Assembly: GCF_023078275.1 (NCBI RefSeq)
Contig: NC_062991.1
Location: 3,906,001 to 3,970,000 of the forward strand
Direction: 5' to 3'
Length of the DNA stretch: 64,000 bases
Source of the DNA: Leguminivora glycinivorella
Taxonomy: Eukaryota > Arthropoda > Insecta > Lepidoptera > Tortricidae
Made by a program: the position numbers and the translations under genes. Under the pieces are notes generated by a model. That model saw only the letters and a program-made list of their open reading frames with translations, did not search any database and was not told the origin of the DNA. Below, piece after piece: positions 21,032 to 31,697 of the stretch (positions are counted from its first letter, which is position 1; every line of letters starts with the position of its first letter).

Positions 21032-22127
21032 ATGAGCTTCACTTTGTTTGAAATGGACGCCGCACGCTCTGTAGTCATTTCCTTATGCTATTAAATTCCG
21101 TTAGTAAACACTCAATTACTGGCATTTCGACGCCATTGACATTGTGCCAACTTTTAGTCCCACAATTCACCAAGCCAACCAACATACTCATATATCATTA
21201 TGTAATCAACGGTCTATACAAACTGGTTATACAGTTCTAGAAGAAATAACAATGAAATATGCGGAAGATCTTTATATACATATCGATGATGTGTAGTCAA
21301 AGATCAAGTTGAACTGGTTAGTTTTGGGGCATTATGTTTAGGAGAGAATGATTTAGAACTATTCGCAGATGTTGGTCGTAGAGTTCCGGGGCGTACGTAG
21401 AGAATAGATAGATTGAAAACAATACGGAGTTTTGTAGAAGATAAATTGTGAGTAACTAACTAATAATTATAATATTAATGCACTCATTTCGCTCTCATCT
21501 TCACGTTCATCCTGTACACTCTCCAATGCATTTGAGTGCACTGAGAGAAATTTGCATTGTGAATTTAACAAGTTCGACTTGTTGCGGTTTATCCGTTTGA
21601 ATCAGCCAAACGTATGTTTAAAACTAGACGTGTGCGCCGATTAAAAAATGATCGGCGGCGGCGTTTGCTAAAAAATCGGCGGCGGCGGCGTATTTTCGGC
21701 GTGAATTCGGCGTGACCTTGATTTCATGTTTCTTATATAAAAATCATTTATTTGTTATTATTCTTGAAAATTTGATCAATACAGGTATACTACGTACGTA
21801 TACTTTTATATAAAATTTGAGTGAACACGGGATAGAAAAAATTCTTTCAAATATACCCAAATAGTTTTGCTGGCACAAAACCTTTTTTGATCAATGTTGG
21901 CTTCCATCAAAGGATTCCTTCTCTAAGTGATCATGAATCTACAACCATCTCTTTCTTTATGATGAGCTTAGTGATGATAATGAAATTAAAGAAGAACTTT
22001 GTGCCAAACGCGATCGTCGGCTATAGCTGCTGTATCAAACTCATTTGGAAATGCCTTTTGCTTATTTGGCCACCCTTTGACTTGCCCGCCGGTGCTCAAA
22101 GATGTGCCATGTAAACTAATTAACTAG

Positions 22128-22290
22128 AAATCGCTTGACATCCGTTGGCTCACTGGGTGGACGACATCCGGAAAATTGCGGGTCATAACTGGATAAGAAT
22201 AGCTCAGGATCGGGACAAGTAGCGTACTAGAAAAGAGGCCTGTATTCAGCAGTGGGCGAAAAAAGGCTGATATGATGATGATGATGATAA
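22128..22290 (+). mobile_element. RTE-type retroposon end with (ATG)n tail
   Basis: One frame reads RWVDDIRKIAGHNWIRIAQD and, after a frame change, QQWAKKG, followed by tgatatgatgatgatgatga. This is the C-terminus of RTE-clade ORF2 and its trinucleotide tail. A sister copy lies inverted at 42717-42872. It is severely 5'-truncated and non-functional. Confidence 0.7.
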
Positions 22291-22589
22291 CGGACTTGTT
22301 TGTAGATCGGGTCACGCCAAAGCTGATTTTTATGAGGTTTTGGGTCTACGCCAGGGTAAGAAAGCTGAATTTACATCGGTGTCCTCTCAAAAGCATACAA
22401 CTTCAGCAAAATTCCAATGATACCGTCGTTACCTGTGTCGAGGAAAAAAAGAGCTTTACACACTGAACTATACTGGAAACGAACGTCCGGCATATAGGTC
22501 TCGGCATTTTGAGTTGGACGCAGACAGTTTATTAGGAAATGCGGTTCTGTTTTTTGCGTTTTGTAACCACTGAATAATTTTCCATGTGC

Positions 22590-22795
22590 TATACGATACG
22601 TGTAGGACATGTTTGCACCTGATCGGTGGGCCAAAGTAGCAGCTGAATGGTTACCACAGCTTCGCCGGGGCAAAGGCAGACCAAAAATAGAGATATCACT
22701 CGGACGGCGGGAGCAGGCATCAAAACCGTGATGAGTGGACGAAGGAAGAGGAGGCATTTACCCAGCAGTGGGACGCATATTAGGCTACTTAAAAA
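22590..22795 (+). pseudogene. Second RTE-type ORF2 C-terminal fragment
   Basis: Across frames it reads RRGKGRPK, then RDEWTKEEEAFTQQWDAY and a stop, matching the conserved end of RTE-clade ORF2. The fragment is about 200 bp and differs from the copy at 22128, so it is a separate insertion or a separate subfamily. Confidence 0.6.
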
Positions 22796-23553
22796 AACGA
22801 TTCTATCAAATGAAGTTTGACACTTGCCAGTGATTGGAACCACAGAGAATGGAATGAAAAGCTTCATTTCCTGCAGAACCAGATCAGCAACGAAATTAGG
22901 ATCATGCAAATTAAAGCAAACCTGGGTTACCTGGGGGAGTAAGGCGCAAAAAACAATCGCCTCCTATTCAATCTGCTGATTTACAGTCTTACACACAGTG
23001 GCTATAAGCAATATGCCGACGCGGTGGGCACGTGGGTATTTTGGAACGGGCAATATTTTGAGGAGCCATGAAATCTAGAATGGATTACATGGTGATCGAG
23101 ATGAAAAGATAACAGAAGATCCAACAGGGAAAGTTCCTGGCTCTCCAGATGTGGTAATCTCGTAGGTGCTGTAAACAATTATGTCAAGTCGTATGCCAGG
23201 TCAAAGTCGTCACGATCATAGGTCGTTTTTCGCATTTTTCTTAGTGTAAATACAGAATATTTTAATAAAAGTAAATTATATGTATTGGAAATAGTATAAA
23301 AAGTCCAAAAATTTAATCAAATACTAAGTTTGAGCAATTTACTAACCACCAAGGTCACGCCGATTTCACGCCGATTAATAATCGGCGGCGGCGGCGTGGC
23401 CAAAATTGCCGGCGGCGGCGGCGCGCCGGCGCGGCGCACACGTCTATTTAAAACAATATGTGTCAGGTTGTTTTTATAAAATCGACTTGTTGATTCAAAT
23501 ATATTGCCGATTCAAATGACAAGTAGCTTGTTGTTTGAACTAAAGAGCACGTA

Positions 23554-24376
23554 AGGTAACGGACCCAATCATGGACAGTTTAAGAAAAATTTTCGCCTCT
23601 TTTCGATATTTCACTGATAAATGTAAAAATTCTACCGCTAAGCGTGTTAAATCTTGAATGTCCTGTCCTTCTTTTACATTTCAAGCGTATTGCACAATAG
23701 ATACTCCGATTGGTTTCTTCATAGTTAACAAATTAAAAATAGGTGTTTTTTCTCCAATTATGGACGGCAGTTCTCCAGTAATGGATCCCCCATTATGGAC
23801 AGTGAAATAAGTTTAAAATTTTACTTTTAAAGCCAACTGATACTCAATGAGTCAATATTATATACCATAAATACAATTAGTTTGAGTTATTTTAACATAG
23901 GATTGTTTCTTGTAAATTTTGGTTTTGTAAATTGTTCCTTGTCCATCATAGGAGGTAGGTAGTTTTTCGGTTCCAGTAATGGACACTCGCAAAATAACGC
24001 CATTTCTTTATATCTTTGGAGCAACAAACTAGTATGTTTTATACCTTATCTCATGCTTAATGCAGTAAGTAAAACACATTCAAGTTTACACCTAGTATTA
24101 TTTTTTTATTATTTTATACATGAACTCAACTCTCTTAGCAACATTACTAAGAATTCGTCTTGATATTTTTTTCAGTAACCTGATGAATTTTATCTTGTCG
24201 CCAAATCCTTCAGAAATAACCGAATTAATTGAAACTTCAAAATGAAACAGCTCTACAACTCTAGTTTATGGTACATAGCTGTCAGTTTTTAGAAACTAAT
24301 TTTAGATACTTATTTTTAAGGATTTGTGTTTTTTTGTCCATAATGGCATCACCGTCCATTATGGGGTATTTCACCT
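23554..24376. mobile_element. TA-flanked element nested in the MITE
   Basis: It starts aggtaacggacccaatcatg and ends cattatggggtatttcacct, which are imperfect inverted ends, between TA at 23552-23553 and TA at 24377-24378. The interior repeats 'attatggac' words (23757-24000). The disrupted MITE resumes exactly, gcacgta...ggcgctattttaacc. TA duplication suggests Tc1/mariner-type transposition; no transposase was seen. Confidence 0.65.
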
Positions 24377-24599
24377 TAGGCGCTATTTTAACCAAAAAAC
24401 TTGTTGAACGAACATGAAAACTGGTTGTATTTTCTCTCAGTGTGAGTGTGTAACGTTACGCTAGTTGACGCGTGATTGTCGCTAGATGTCACTTAACTAT
24501 GCCTATACAAATAACCCGCATTTACTGATGTATGGAGCTATGGAATTACAACTCTCCCCTTACTTATTGCTCAATGCTCATACCAACAAGAGGTTTTTG

Positions 24600-24880
24600 A
24601 TCGTCGCAAGCCGAATCGGCGTCGATACGTTTGGGGAGGCCTTAACTGTGTAGACGCCGACAGAAATGCAGTTTAGCTCTGTCGCGCTAATACACAAGAG
24701 CGATAGAGATAGGTAGTCAGGAAACAGGTTCCGGTAGCCGAATGGCATTTCTGCGACGCGAAACGAAACGCCGCGAAAGGCAGCCTGGCTCTGTCGCGCC
24801 AATACGCACGAGAGATAGAGATAGATATCTACAAGCGTGTCGTTTCGTGTGCGTTTGTGCAATTCGCCGGTTAAGTACCC
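24600..24880 (-). repeat. Two partial GCCGAATGGC-family MITEs
   Basis: Fragments at about 24600-24718 and 24733-24880 both carry ctctgtcgcg and gcgatagagatag-type blocks. The second has the gtagccgaatggcatttctg end; its other end is degraded (gcaattcgccgg). Target duplications are not clear. Confidence 0.55.
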
Positions 24881-25100
24881 TTGTGGACGATGCGGTCACA
24901 TCCACAGGAGCGTCTTCGATAACTCAATTAAGTTTGTAAGCTATGTAAAGAAAACAGATCGTTCGGAAAATATATATCTCTATTTAAGTTCAGGTTCACA
25001 ATTTAGATCAAAATTACACTTTTATTCGCGTTCTGGCTCTAGGTCCGTCCACAATTTTAACTGGATCTTGGTTCTGATCTGGTTCACTTAACTGATAAAC

Positions 25101-25157
25101 TGGTAAACTGATTGCTGGTAAACTGATTGCTGGTAAACTGATTGCTGGTAAACTGAT
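25101..25157 (+). repeat. 15-bp minisatellite, about four units
   Basis: The unit taaactgattgctgg repeats in tandem with little change. Confidence 0.85.
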
Positions 25158-25206
25158 GCAAATTTTCTAAATGTATGGGCTTTTATATGATCGCCACGCA
25201 CAGTTT

Positions 25207-25330
25207 TAGCCAATCACAGGTCAAAGTAGCGTATAATCGCGGCTCTCGTTATGGTAAGACCTTGTGAGTCGAGCTGTTAAACCCTTGTCACAGTAACTAT
25301 CGCGGTGGACTCGAGCGCTGTGATTGGCTA
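25207..25330. repeat. Short element with tagccaatcacag inverted ends
   Basis: tagccaatcacag at 25207-25219 is the exact inverse of ctgtgattggcta at 25318-25330. It is a probable MITE of 124 bp; no duplication is visible. Confidence 0.45.
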
Positions 25331-25801
25331 ATATTATTTCGTAAAAATGCACGAGCTTCGATTACGTTTGTACTTTGATTAGATTTTAATCTAGGTTTCC
25401 TACTTCAGGCTAAGTCGTGCGGCTATATAACCATATGTTTTTAGGTGTATCTAGACACGCTCTATACGCTTGCAATAGTTCAAGCAAGTGCATGATTACG
25501 GTTTAGCTACAAAGTCTAGATTAATGAGCTAGATCTATCCAAAATGATAATGTGCTAGGCAAATTATCTCATCCTGCGGTTCGAGGAGAAGTGTGAGAGC
25601 TTAGATCTTACCTAAGTCATAACCATTACCTTTTTCCACAATGACACTCGTATGTACTTTCAGCCGCAGATCTAGGCTCGAAGTAGGTACGAGGGTCAAA
25701 GTTTTTCCCCAATTTATTTTGGAGAGAAATTTACCATGCGTTTACCTGTCTGGCTCACACACTTTCTCTCGCTCTAGCACGTAAATATAGACGAGCTGTA
25801 G

Positions 25802-25813
25802 GCAAGATCGCGC
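25802..25813 (+). repeat. Target-site duplication, left, of the Jockey element
   Basis: gcaagatcgcgc here is repeated exactly at 31693-31704, right after the poly(A) tail, and so fixes both ends of the insertion. Confidence 0.9.
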
Positions 25814-26332
25814 ATCACTATTTGACATTCTGGCTACCGCAGCGGTCCGGTGAGGTCGTGCTTCCTGTGCGCTCTCGCTTGATTGTTGTTGTAGTTCTGA
25901 ATTCTCTCAGATTTATTCTGAACTCGCGCTTTCTGCTCCCCCGAGTGGTAATTTATCGTAAATTACCGCTAGGATAGCACCGGTGTGTTAGTTCAGACTT
26001 TCACAAGTCCCCAGTAGACCCGCGCGTCTCGAGCCCCTCTGGAAATCCACGCTCGTAGTGGTCGCTCAGTTGAGATTCGTCAAAACTGAGTGGGCTTGAC
26101 CCCGATTGCAACTACGGTTTCACCGGCTGTAATTGGGCCGATACCCGATAGTTAAGACTTTCGCAAGTCAGACCCGCGCGTCTCTGCCCGTTGAAAAGAC
26201 CACGCTCGCAGTGGCCGTTTGTGGTGGATACTATAACAGTGCCAAACGAAGCCGCAAACGGGGTGGATACCACCACGAAGCCCGATCTAGCCAACCCAGT
26301 CCGACTCTCGTTCGTGTAGGCACACACATAAG
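25814..26332 (+). promoter_or_regulatory. 5' UTR / presumed internal promoter of the Jockey element
   Basis: It begins atcactatttgacattctgg directly after the target duplication. Non-LTR elements carry their promoter inside the transcribed 5' end, so this segment should contain it (family knowledge, not shown here). Two imperfect copies of a block with ctttcacaagtc/ctttcgcaagtc, agacccgcgcgtctc and cacgctcg lie at about 25995-26070 and 26155-26220. Confidence 0.5.
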
Positions 26333-28321
26333 ATGACTGACACGGCGGACTCGCGGACCAACCCGACAACGACCGCAGGATCACAGTCCGGTTCCCCGGT
26401 AGGCTTAGTTTTAAGCAACCACGGCGACAATAGCACGGGTGTGCCTATTGAGATCGCAGAGATGAGGGCGCAGATGGCCGAGCTAAGGGCAAGCCTCGAC
26501 CGGCAAGCGGCCGAGATAAGTACCCTGCGGTCCGAGAACGATCGCTTGCGTACGGCTCTCGGCAAGGTTGTCGACGGGACAAGCCCGGGCAAGGCCAAAC
26601 GCCCCCCAACCTCTGCGGCCAAAATAGCGCCCACCCAGGCCCCTATGGCCACACCGGCAGGTACTTTGCCTGCCCCGGCCCCTCCGGCCCCCATGGACTC
26701 GTCTCTGCCGCCGCCGGCACGGACGGCTGCCATGCTGCCCCCCAAATCCCCGGCCCCTAAGGCCATCGCCCCAGCTCCCGCTGGCGCAGCTAGGAAACCC
26801 AGTAAGAAGGCAGCCGCGCCTGCCCCCAGCTCACCTCCGGCCCCTAAGGCCCAACCCTCCACGGTATCTAGCGCGAGGAAATCCCGTTCGCGCTCGCCGA
26901 AAGCGCGCGACGAGCGGGACTCCAAGCGCGACCGTGGCTTCTCCCGCTCCCCCTACACACCTGACCACGTACTGTCTGACCAGGAGACGATGGACCTCCT
27001 CTACTCTGCTGACGAAGACACGGACAACAACACTGACATGGAGTGGAGGGTACAACGCAGCCGGAAGGGAAAACGTGCGCGGCCAAAGTCTCCAGCGGAT
27101 TCGTCACCGCGGTCGAAGACGCCCAGGACTCCCTCCGTCACAGCACCTTCTGTGCAGGCACCTTCTGTGCAGGCCCATCAGGCCCGTAGTGCCACTAAGG
27201 CAAATGGCGGAGGGTCTTTGGCCCCAGAGTTAGGTGCGGCGACCCCGTCGACTCCCGCCACCAAGGCGCCATCTGCGCCGGCCCCTCAGGCCCGTAGTGC
27301 CACTTCGGCAACAGGGGGCGGGTCTTCGGCACCAGGGGTCAGCCATAATAGGCTCGACTCCATGATTTTAGTGGATGTCCACAAATGGACCACTGCGCGT
27401 GCTCTGCACCTTCAGCGGGGCATTCCCGTGGATCACACTGAAATCATGACCGAGCCCTACTATGGTCTCAAGATTTGGATACAGGGATCCGACAACTACC
27501 GCGCCATGGCCACTCTCCTCGAAGAAATTGGCGCCGTATTCAATCGGCGTCAATACGACGAGGAGAAAGACCACAGGGCAATCATCAGGAATGTCCCAAA
27601 AAGCATCCCTGTTGATGAGGTCAAGACGGAGCTCCTCAGTAAGGGAATCAAAGTGAGGGAGGTGTGTCGCCTCCATCATAAGACTAGGGGCACATACGAT
27701 ATCGTATTGGTGAAAACCGACAATGACGCAGAATCCCGTAGGGCACTTCTTGCCATAAAAACAGTGTTAGGTATAACCGTTAGGATAGAACCTCCTAACA
27801 AGAGGAACTACGTCTCGCAGTGTCACAACTGCCAGAGGTACGGCCACAGCGCCCGTGGCTGTAACTCTCCCCCCCGGTGCGTTAAATGTGCCGGCGAACA
27901 TCCGTCCCGCGAGTGCAAGCGCCCAAAAGGCTGCAAGGATAAGGAGGGTAGGCGGTGTTGCAACTGTTTGGAACGGAAGCTCCCCCATGGGCATACTGCC
28001 AACTTTGGGGGCTGCCCCTGCCGCCCAAAACGGAGCAACCCGCCTAATCAATCCGTCTCCAAGCAGTCAAAAGGTCGTAAGCATGGAGCAGGGCAGATGT
28101 CCCCCCGACCCACTAACACACAAGCCCAACAAGCCCCTCAGGCCGTAGGATTAGGCGTCCCACAAACTAGGCCACCGCCGCCTTCAGCGGCCGCAGGTTC
28201 TCGCCCGGTGCCCTCAGCGCCCTGGTCCCCAAGGGACCCCCGCCTTGCCAGGGGTAATCCCGCCAGTCAGGCAGCAGGCCGGTCTGCCATAGCACCCCTT
28301 CAGGTGTCGATCCGCGCATAG
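26333..28321 (+). CDS. Jockey ORF1 protein (gag-like, CCHC zinc knuckles)
   Basis: A 662-residue nucleic-acid-binding protein that would coat element RNA. Residues about 43-80 form a heptad-like coiled coil (MRAQMAELRASLDRQAAEIS). About 80-340 is a low-complexity Ala/Pro/Ser and Arg-rich stretch. About 345-490 is a folded region like the RRM-like or PRE_C2HC part of insect ORF1 proteins. Three Cys/His knuckles follow: CHNCQRYGHSARGC at about 497, CVKCAGEHPSREC at about 517 and CCNCLERK...H...C near 545-563. The tail is Pro/Gln-rich. The frame is uninterrupted. The ATG at 26333 is the first after the 5' UTR and leads straight into the coiled coil. ORF2 begins 105 bp after its stop. Confidence 0.9.
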   Translation: MTDTADSRTNPTTTAGSQSGSPVGLVLSNHGDNSTGVPIEIAEMRAQMAELRASLDRQAAEISTLRSENDRLRTALGKVVDGTSPGKAKRPPTSAAKIAPTQAPMATPAGTLPAPAPPAPMDSSLPPPARTAAMLPPKSPAPKAIAPAPAGAARKPSKKAAAPAPSSPPAPKAQPSTVSSARKSRSRSPKARDERDSKRDRGFSRSPYTPDHVLSDQETMDLLYSADEDTDNNTDMEWRVQRSRKGKRARPKSPADSSPRSKTPRTPSVTAPSVQAPSVQAHQARSATKANGGGSLAPELGAATPSTPATKAPSAPAPQARSATSATGGGSSAPGVSHNRLDSMILVDVHKWTTARALHLQRGIPVDHTEIMTEPYYGLKIWIQGSDNYRAMATLLEEIGAVFNRRQYDEEKDHRAIIRNVPKSIPVDEVKTELLSKGIKVREVCRLHHKTRGTYDIVLVKTDNDAESRRALLAIKTVLGITVRIEPPNKRNYVSQCHNCQRYGHSARGCNSPPRCVKCAGEHPSRECKRPKGCKDKEGRRCCNCLERKLPHGHTANFGGCPCRPKRSNPPNQSVSKQSKGRKHGAGQMSPRPTNTQAQQAPQAVGLGVPQTRPPPPSAAAGSRPVPSAPWSPRDPRLARGNPASQAAGRSAIAPLQVSIRA

Positions 28322-28426
28322 CGGCCCTCTCTCCCACGGAGATGAGGGATTTCTATGAGCGTATGGACTACACGTTAAACTACATTCTCGCCACTAGGTC
28401 TGGCAGTCAATTCGGTACTCACCAAT

Positions 28427-31090
28427 ATGAGTAGTACGGCCCTTAAGCTTAAACCGAATTCGCTTACCATTGGTATTTTTAATGCCAATGGACTAAGCCG
28501 AATGAAGGATGAGGTTACAAACTTCCTTCGCGATCATTCCGTCGATATTTTCTTAGTACAGGAGACTTTTTACAAACCGTTCATGAGAAGTTTTCGAGTC
28601 CCTGGTTTCACTCAGATTAGGAACGATAGGGTGGATAGGCCATTCGGGGGCACTTGCATTTTCTATAAACGTAGTTTACATTGCATAAGTCTCGACCCAC
28701 CACCACTGACTAATATGGAAGTGTCGGTCTGCCGCATATCGATGGAAGGTCATCCCCCAATATCGATTGCGTCAACCTACCTTTCACCACAACGTGACTT
28801 ACTCCAGACTGACCTTGATAGCCTCGCCTCCTTAGGTCCTTCGGTCATCGTGGCCGGAGACCTAAACTGTAAGCATATTGAATGGGGATGCGTAGCATCC
28901 AACCCCAACGGCACTCGACTTAACCGCCTTCTGATTGAAAGCCTCCCTTTCGATCTCCTCACTCCCCTTGAGCCTACTCACTTCCCCGGTAACGTAGAGC
29001 ATCGACCAGACATACTCGACATAGCACTCCTAAAGAACGTAGGGCTGACCCTGCGTTCTATAGAAGTGATACACGAACTGACATCCGACCACAGGCCGGT
29101 CCTTTTGAGACTTGGGCCTCATCCCAATCATGCACCTCCTACCAGAACAGTAGTGGACTGGGATCAGGTAGCACAAGGTCTCCTCCAGACAGACTCCCCC
29201 ATACTAGCTTCAATCCCTGACAACATAACAACAACCCAACAGACAGACGAAGCGATCGACCTATTCACCAACTACCTCAACGCCGTAAAAAGCGAAGCCT
29301 CAAGGGAGGTATCGGCTGAGGAAATCCAACGCCGGCCCCTGCCAAGAGAACTGAGAGAGTTGTTGACTAGGAAAAATCGTGCTCTCAAAACCTATTCGAT
29401 GTGGCCTTCCCCCGAAAACCGTCAAATCCTGAGGGACTTGTCCAACGAGTCCAAACAGCGAATTGCCGAGTTTCGGGAGAACTCGTTCAGGGATCTGATG
29501 GGTGAGATCAAACCAGGGCACCAGGCATACTGGAAACTGGCGAGATCTCTCAAATCAGATGCTGTTTGGTCTACTCCCCCCTTGGATCGCCCGGATCACC
29601 CGACCCCTGCGTTCGAGGACGACGAGAAAGCCGAATGCCTTGCGAGTAGCTTAGAATCCCAATGTACGCCCAGCCTCCTGCCTGCCGATGAAGCTTTTGT
29701 CGAGAGGGTTAATTCTGAGGTAGACAGGAGATCGCGTCTCCCCGTAATTTCACCTTTCGTTCCGGTGTCGGTTGAGGAAGTCAGCACCCGCGTGAGGTAT
29801 CTGCGCATACATAAGTCTCCGGGTGCGGATGGTATATCCAATCGCATGCTTAGATTGATGCCTGCGCACTTACTGCTCGTTTTGGTTGGCATCTTCAATG
29901 CCTGCCTGACCAACTGTCATTTTCCTGCCGCGTGGAAAAGGGCGACGGTCATCGGTATCGCGAAACCGGGTAAGCCCCGGACATCCGCGTCCTCCTACAG
30001 GCCGATTAGCTTACTTAGCTCCTTAGGGAAACTATATGAGCGAATCATCCTCACTAGAATCCTTAACTTCACGGGCACGAATTCAATCGTCATTGACGAA
30101 CAGTTCGGGTTCCGGTCAGGGCATTCTTGTGTTCAGCAGGTGCACCGCCTCACGGAGCACGTCTTAGACGGTTTTTCACGGCTAAATGGGGTGAAGACTG
30201 GGGCGATCTTTCTGGACGTAGCAAAAGCCTTCGACAAAGTCTGGCACAACGGGCTAATATACAAGTTATACGAGCTCGGAATGCCAGATAGACTCGTACT
30301 CATAATACGAGATTTCCTTACGGACAGAAGCTTTTGCTACAGAATGGAGGGAACGCTCTCAGCCCCGCATCCCATTAGGGCAGGAGTCCCGCAAGGCTCC
30401 GTCCTCTCTCCGACGCTCTACTCGTTGTTCACTAACGACATCCCAAGGCACCCGATGGTGCAACTTGGTTTGTTTGCGGACGACACCGCGCTTTTCACGT
30501 CTCACGTTCGCTACGACCTTATCCAGAGATACCTCCAAGAGGCAATCTTCAACCTCGGTCGATGGTTTCGTCTTTGGCGTATCGAAGTCAATCCGGATAA
30601 GAGCGCAGCGATCATCTTCCATCCGACTAATACCGCCCCGATATCTAGGGTGCAAGAGGTACGGTTATTTGACCAGCCCATTCCGTGGGTGAACGAGGTC
30701 AAATACCTAGGCGTCACTCTCGATCGTAAGCTGACTTTCCGAAACCACATCCGTAGGGTACGGAACAGAGCGCTGTTCATATTAGGAAGGCTCGGGCCGA
30801 TGCTAAACAAGTTCAGTAAAATGTCACTTAGAAATAAGCTGACCCTTTACAAGACTTGTGTGCGTCCAGTCATGACATACTCAAGTGTGGTGTTCTCACA
30901 CGTGGGTATGCCAAGTCTCAAGCCGCTTCAGGTTATCCAAAATCGTTTCCTCCGCAGGGCGACTGGTGCCCCGTGGTACCAGACGAACCTCAGTTTGCAC
31001 CGAGATGCGGGGCTTCCTCCCTTAGCGGTTACTTTAAGCAGACTTCGCGGCGTTATTTTGATAACGCTCCCCACCATAGCAATCCGTTAG
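28427..31090 (+). CDS. Jockey ORF2: endonuclease-reverse transcriptase (frameshifted near C-terminus)
   Basis: The 887-codon frame nicks target DNA and copies element RNA at the nick. The APE-type endonuclease occupies about 13-225: IFNANG (Asn 19/21), QE (Glu 46), AGDLN (Asp 145, Asn 147), and SDH (220-222). The reverse transcriptase spans about 480-760: motif A FLDVAKAFDKVW (Asp 597), motif B AGVPQGSVLSPTLYS, catalytic FADD (683-686, usual for this clade), and KYLGVTLDRKLTF. All catalytic residues seen are intact. Near 31030 a one-base shift sends the frame to an early stop. The expected C-terminal extension continues in the +1-offset frame to 31404. There is no RNase H. Confidence 0.9.
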   Translation: MSSTALKLKPNSLTIGIFNANGLSRMKDEVTNFLRDHSVDIFLVQETFYKPFMRSFRVPGFTQIRNDRVDRPFGGTCIFYKRSLHCISLDPPPLTNMEVSVCRISMEGHPPISIASTYLSPQRDLLQTDLDSLASLGPSVIVAGDLNCKHIEWGCVASNPNGTRLNRLLIESLPFDLLTPLEPTHFPGNVEHRPDILDIALLKNVGLTLRSIEVIHELTSDHRPVLLRLGPHPNHAPPTRTVVDWDQVAQGLLQTDSPILASIPDNITTTQQTDEAIDLFTNYLNAVKSEASREVSAEEIQRRPLPRELRELLTRKNRALKTYSMWPSPENRQILRDLSNESKQRIAEFRENSFRDLMGEIKPGHQAYWKLARSLKSDAVWSTPPLDRPDHPTPAFEDDEKAECLASSLESQCTPSLLPADEAFVERVNSEVDRRSRLPVISPFVPVSVEEVSTRVRYLRIHKSPGADGISNRMLRLMPAHLLLVLVGIFNACLTNCHFPAAWKRATVIGIAKPGKPRTSASSYRPISLLSSLGKLYERIILTRILNFTGTNSIVIDEQFGFRSGHSCVQQVHRLTEHVLDGFSRLNGVKTGAIFLDVAKAFDKVWHNGLIYKLYELGMPDRLVLIIRDFLTDRSFCYRMEGTLSAPHPIRAGVPQGSVLSPTLYSLFTNDIPRHPMVQLGLFADDTALFTSHVRYDLIQRYLQEAIFNLGRWFRLWRIEVNPDKSAAIIFHPTNTAPISRVQEVRLFDQPIPWVNEVKYLGVTLDRKLTFRNHIRRVRNRALFILGRLGPMLNKFSKMSLRNKLTLYKTCVRPVMTYSSVVFSHVGMPSLKPLQVIQNRFLRRATGAPWYQTNLSLHRDAGLPPLAVTLSRLRGVILITLPTIAIR

Positions 31091-31404
31091 TTAGGAAGGC
31101 TGCGGACTACGCTCCCACTCCTCCGCCCCCCCCCTCTGAAGTAACCCGTAACACATTTGTTAGGGGACGCTCGGTCCGTCGTCCCAGACACACAATCACG
31201 GATCCGGACGACGCAATCTCAGCGGACTTCGAAAGAAGGGCCGCTGAGCGTGCAGCGTCCGCCGCGGACACAACGCGTACACAAAGGCTTGCCCGCCGGC
31301 GGGGACGCCCACCACGCGACCACATCGACACATTCAGTCCCCTATCGACCCGGTACCGCCGTGTACCGGATAGCATCACTCCGGCTGCGGCCGGGCCTAG
31401 CTGA
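31030..31404 (+). pseudogene. Displaced C-terminal tail of Jockey ORF2
   Basis: In the neighbouring frame the sequence continues YFKQTSRRYFDNAPHHSNPL, then a Pro run, then an Arg-rich tail (RTQRLARRRGRPPRD) ending at 31404. The first part resembles the usual end of Jockey-clade ORF2, so the tail was part of the same protein before a one-base loss near 31029-31036. Because no homopolymer is present, a real mutation is as plausible as an assembly error. Confidence 0.75.
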
Positions 31405-31666
31405 GTCTCTTACTGGAGTCTACTCAGCTGGGCTAGATAGAGAACCAGTATCAAAACTCACATTAGTACGATTCCCTCTACACACTCAGATTAAGTTGAG
31501 ACCGCTCAACTGATCTGCGCTGGGGCGCATAACTCTTTAGGAGTATTCCAGCGTAGCAAAAAACATCGAGTGTGCGGCGGAAGGGTCCTGGATTTTCCCC
31601 CGGCTACCTTCCCCACACACGGCCCGACAGCTCCTACGGACAGCCAAGGAGCCCAAGTCAGGTTCA

Positions 31667-31692
<26 letters not shown>
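31405..31692 (+). other. 3' UTR and poly(A) tail of the Jockey element
   Basis: Non-coding sequence between the displaced ORF2 stop and a run of 28 A (31665-31692). Poly(A) ends directly at the right target duplication. Confidence 0.8.

Positions 31693-31697
<5 letters not shown>

Larger units (their letters stand above)
21625..23446. mobile_element. hAT-type transposon, non-autonomous, 1.8 kb
   Basis: The ends TAGACGTGTGCGCCG and (inverted) cggcgcacacgtcta form 15-bp TIRs, flanked by the exact 8-bp duplication TTTAAAAC at 21617-21624 and 23447-23454. An 8-bp duplication is characteristic of hAT. Subterminal regions at both ends are rich in cggcgg/gccgcc. No transposase could be read; two RTE retroposon ends occupy part of the interior. 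Confidence 0.8.
21539..24442 (-). mobile_element. TA-type MITE (CACTGAGAG family), host of two insertions
   Basis: Its outer ends cactgagagaaat and ttttctctcagtg match the intact 249-bp copy at 39043-39291. Removing the insertions at 21625-23446 (with its 8-bp duplication) and 23554-24376 leaves about 250 bp, the expected length. The immediate flanks are TG rather than TA, so the target duplication has probably mutated. Confidence 0.75.
25814..31692 (+). mobile_element. Full-length Jockey-type non-LTR retrotransposon
   Basis: The 5879-bp element has a 519-bp 5' UTR, ORF1 with zinc knuckles, ORF2 with endonuclease and reverse transcriptase, a 3' UTR and a 28-nt poly(A) tail (31665-31692), between exact 12-bp target duplications. 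Two ORFs, an APE-type endonuclease, no RNase H and a poly(A) end place it in or near the Jockey clade. It is markedly GC-richer than its surroundings. One frameshift near 31030 is the only break I find, so the insertion is young. Confidence 0.9.

Noticed and set aside
26287..26925. 212-codon open frame antisense to Jockey ORF1
   Set aside because: Shadow of the GC-rich ORF1 sequence; composition is Ala/Gly runs without motifs.
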